From the NCBI GenBank assembly GCA_027886175.1, contig JAJNNQ010000130.1:15145501-15209500 (forward strand): a stretch of DNA of 64,000 nucleotides, in the 5' to 3' direction. The notes under the pieces were generated by a model. The model did not search any database. It was not told where the DNA came from and worked only from the letters and a program-made list of their open reading frames with translations. Position numbers and translations under genes: made by a program. Shown here one piece after another: positions 60,927-64,000 of this stretch (positions within the stretch are counted from its first letter, which is position 1; every line of letters begins with the position of its first letter). The DNA is from Phylloscopus collybita (lineage: Eukaryota > Chordata > Aves > Passeriformes > Phylloscopidae).

Positions 60927-62110
60927 CTTTGGGAGGAGGAAAAGGAAGAATATAATTTTGACATATTGAGGTGTTCTGAGTGGGTTGTGTCTTCTGGAGG
61001 TTGCTTTTTGCCTTTCTGGAAGTATTTCTGAATTCTTGTGCCATTGCATTTTTAACTCCATAATCCAAAGGGAGAATAACTGGGAATATCTATATATGTG
61101 TAAGAAATCCTCCACAAAACATGCTAGGTAGCAATTCTATTTACTGATTTCTCTATATCTCTCTATATAAATTTTCTATAACCCTGCTGGCCATAAGTTT
61201 CATAAGGTAATAATTTTTTCAACTGCACTGTTTATATGGTGTGGAGATATGCTTTTATGGCAATCCTAATATTCCAGGCTTGTCATATATTTCATGTGGA
61301 AAAGCAGAACTTTCCCAGATGTGAAATAGCAGAATTCTGTGATTTTATTTTTATATTCACCTTGATAGGGCCAAAGCAAAGTCATTGTTTGTAAACCACT
61401 GGGGAACAATTTGATCAGCATTGAGTAGAGTACAGAACTACTTTTTTTTCCCCAGTCTTCAAAGAATCATTATCAATTTTAGAAAATTAATAAAAATCTT
61501 CAGAAGAGTCCTTGGGTAAGAGATTCTTTTGTTTCCAATGTTTTTCTCCACTTCCCGCGTACATTCATCCCACTTTTGGATATATATTTAAGGCAGAGAG
61601 AGCTCCAGGCTGTTTGTACAGTGAAATTGGCAGGAGGCAATTTTTCATTCACTCACACAATTGTGCCCTTAGAATATAAGCTATGAACACAACTAATGTG
61701 ATAACTAAATTGTTTGAAAAGATACCCAATAAAATGAACAGTTTCACATCAGCTCGTTAATGAGAAAAATCTTCATTTCACAAAGTGCATTTTCTCTCAA
61801 AGGCTCACAGAGCTGCCAGCACCCTGCCAGCCACAGATCAGAGTGTGATGAGAGGTGCTCCCCGTGGGGGAGCACAGCCAGCCTACCATGCACTGAAACC
61901 TGCACAGGAAGGGCAGCTGAAAGCCAGATTTGGAGTAGGAAGTGCATGACTATGGTAACACATGGAAAAGATTGTCCAGAGGAGCTGTGGATGAAAGATT
62001 TTGTGAGAAAAGCCTGTTGTGATCAGCCAACACAACACCCAAACATCACCTCTCCAGTGGATCGGGTTGTAACAGCCCAGGATTTCTGAGAAGCAGCACT
62101 GATAATCAGA

Positions 62111-62345
62111 CCGGGTTGGGTTGGAAAGGAACTTGGAAAGATCTTGTCAATCCACCACCGCCCCCCCCCACTCCTTGGGCAGGGACACCTTCCCCTAGAC
62201 CAGGTTGATCAAAGCCTCATCCAAATGCGTTTTGAACACTTCCAGGGATGGTACACCCACACCTTCTGTGGGCAACTTGCACCAGTGCCTCACCACCCTC
62301 ACAGGGAAGCATTCCAGAAACTTCCCAGAACCAGCTCTGGTAAAC
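62111..62345 (-). mobile_element. CR1 LINE, 3' fragment
   Basis: The + strand carries the reverse complement of the CR1 3' end: GGTTGGGTTGGAAAGGAACT, GATCTTGTCAATCCACCACC, then a C run, GGGCAGGGACACCTTCCCCT, AGACCAGGTTGATCAAAGCC, CCAGGGATGGTACACCCACA, and TTGCACCAGTGCCTCACCAC followed by CCTCACAGGGAAG. It is diverged and 5'-truncated. Confidence 0.9.
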
Positions 62346-63655
62346 AACACCACACCATTCCTGCTCCCTCAGCTGGGGTTTTTCTGGATCTTTCAGACAC
62401 CAGATATGCACACAAAGCCACATTTCCACTGGTGTGGGTTTTTTTTAAAGTAACTCTGGTGGAGAACAAATAATTTCTGCCTGTTGCAGCCACAACAGTG
62501 CGGGTGAAGATGAGCACAGCAGTATAACTGAGAGCCTCCTCATTACCCTGCTGTAACTGTATCTCAGAGGTAGACAATAGCCCCAGGCTTAGATCTTCTA
62601 AAAATTTATGTGTATCAAAAGGGATCTTGTACAGGCAGAAAGCAGCAAGTTGATTTTTCCAAGAGCAGCTTTGCCATTTTAAGCAGTTGTTGGCTTAATG
62701 AGTGAAATAGCTCAGGGCTGTGTGCATGCCACAATGATTGCATTCCGTAAGAAAAGACTGTGCCTGTGGGTCTCCAAGGTTCAGAGCCAAAACTAGTCAT
62801 ACTTGTGGTCTTTAAGTCACAACCCCAAGCTATTCTCACCACCGTAGATAAGGGATAGCTGATCATAAGAATAACACCGATTCCAAAATAACTAACCACA
62901 GCAAAATTAAAATGACCTAGTAGAGCATACAAAGAGCGTGTGATTGACAAGATAGCTGTTCTTTGAAATGTACTGCAGGCAGTAAATAGCATCTTATGCC
63001 CATAAGGTATTTTCTATCTTAAAGCCAAGAATAATGATCTGGCATCTGTCCTTCCTCAGTGAGGATTCAGTTCTCAAGGCTGCAGAAGCTCCCTCCCAAA
63101 AGCCTCTGGAAATGATAGCAGGGGTGTACTTATGGCTTGTAATTTTATCATGGGGTGCTTCTCCTCTTTTTTTTCCAAAAGGGCTTCTCTCTAATATAAA
63201 CAGCTGTGCAGGGTGGAGGGAAGTTTTGCCTCTTACACTTGTGCATAGATGGATTTAACTCACATTTGCATATCCTTGGAGTGGACAGCCAGGCAAGGAA
63301 ATGCAACAGCAGCAGGGCCAATTCCTAGTTTATCTTCTCTCCCATCAAAATCCAAGTGGCATTTCTGCTTGTTTCTACCAAAGCAGCTGCAGGGCACTGT
63401 TATCACTGCCTTGTAATCACTATAATATTTCCATTTCCCCTCTTTGTGGAAAGTTGCAAACATAATCATGTAGGGCTGTGAACTCCAACATTCCCTGGAC
63501 CTGATACTGGTAGGGAAGAGCTCCCAAGGTTTGCAGTAGCAAGATTGGCCCATAGCATTTTGGCAGCCCATCCCAGCACCTGAACTGCACAACCCTTCTC
63601 ACCTCACAGGAGCAACAGGAATCGAGAAATGCTAATAAGTCAACAGATATTTGCC

Positions 63656-63736
63656 TCCTTTTTTTTTTCCTTTTTCTTTTTTTTTTTTTTTCTTTTTTTT
63701 TTTTTTTTTCTTTTTTTTCTTTTTTTTTTTTTCCTC
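63656..63736. repeat. T-rich low-complexity tract with C interruptions
   Basis: About 80 bases of T with scattered C. The 121- and 73-codon lysine-rich frames on the complementary strand are artefacts. Confidence 0.95.
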
Positions 63737-63860
63737 CTGGTATAGCCTGGAATGCAATCTGGTGAAGAGAAAGCTCTTGGAACATGTCAGACAGCTTTGA
63801 GGAAAGTAAAATGCTCCTTCTTTCAAGAATGGTATGTTTTCTGATGTTGTCATGGAGCTT

Positions 63861-63889
63861 TTTGTTGTTTTGTTTTGTTTTGTTTTTTT
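63861..63889. repeat. (TTTTG)n short tandem repeat
   Basis: TTGTTGTTTTGTTTTGTTTT followed by a T run, about 29 bases. Confidence 0.9.
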
Positions 63890-64000
63890 AAGTGAAAAGG
63901 AGAATTGTAACTTCCTTTACACCAGTACATTAGCATAATACGTTCCTGCCTTCAGGTACTGTATGTCATTGTTGTGAGCACATTTTGACATCTCTCACAC

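Larger units (their letters stand above)
57571..62110. other. Unique sequence, no gene recognised
   Basis: Apart from the T-rich tract at 57999-58036, the hairpin at 58080-58104 and a weak - strand exon candidate at 60848-60926, I see no repeats or genes. A strong acceptor (CATTTTTGTTTTTCAG) ends near 59581 with no paired donor. Open frames are short and unmatched. Confidence 0.45.
62346..64000. other. Unique sequence with simple repeats, no gene recognised
   Basis: Only short unmatched frames are seen. A long T-rich tract lies at 63656-63736 and a (TTTTG)n patch at 63861-63889. The window ends without a recognisable feature. Confidence 0.5.

Noticed and set aside
63420..63853. 121- and 73-codon lysine-rich - strand frames
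   Set aside because: They are produced by the T-rich tract at 63656-63736.
1..64000. CRISPR arrays, operons, tRNA or rRNA genes, telomere-like repeats, phage or plasmid genes
   Set aside because: None of these signatures is seen; the window is vertebrate-type nuclear DNA.

Overview
The window looks like vertebrate nuclear DNA from a bird, most likely a passerine. It is AT-leaning, mostly CpG-poor and dense in stop codons, with no bacterial gene organisation. It carries several 3'-end fragments of avian-type CR1 LINEs and one 729-bp solo LTR whose ends resemble passerine endogenous retrovirus LTRs. Fragments resembling old amniote palindromic repeats and many long A/T tracts and microsatellites fit the same picture. 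The species-level assignment is inference from repeat type.

No protein-coding gene could be recognised. The longest open frames (about 190 to 200 codons, near 116-721, 29434-30009 and 33848-34450) match no family I know, and one of them runs through an LTR boundary. The window is therefore best read as intergenic or deep intronic. I looked for splice-acceptor/donor pairs by eye on both strands and list those that enclose an open frame. None is confirmed. The more interesting ones are a phase-compatible three-exon chain on + at 42066-43000, a phase-compatible four-exon chain on - running from 28577 down to 17652, and single exons at 57476-57570 (+) and 20846-20905 (+). Chance matches of this kind are expected in 64 kb.

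Layout. 1-4 kb: unique sequence with possible conserved non-coding stretches. 4-7.5 kb: CR1 fragments, some rearranged. 7.5-24 kb: unique AT-rich sequence with one - strand CR1 tail at 11.4 kb and small direct and inverted repeats. 24.8-26 kb: a cluster of a + strand CR1, two candidate ancient palindromic repeats and a GGAA microsatellite. 27-33 kb: three homopolymer tracts of 44 to 47 bases. 34.35-35.08 kb: the solo LTR, followed by a homeodomain-site-rich block. 38.8-39.8 kb: a CpG-enriched block with AP-1-like and RFX X-box-like motifs. 42-43 kb: the + strand exon-chain candidate. 46.9-47.5 kb: a second CpG-richer block. 55.3 kb: a 16-copy pentamer array. 57-58 kb: a candidate exon and a donor-bearing hairpin. 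62 kb: a last CR1 fragment. I found no evidence for a new multi-gene system. The items most worth checking are the exon chains and the regulatory-looking blocks.
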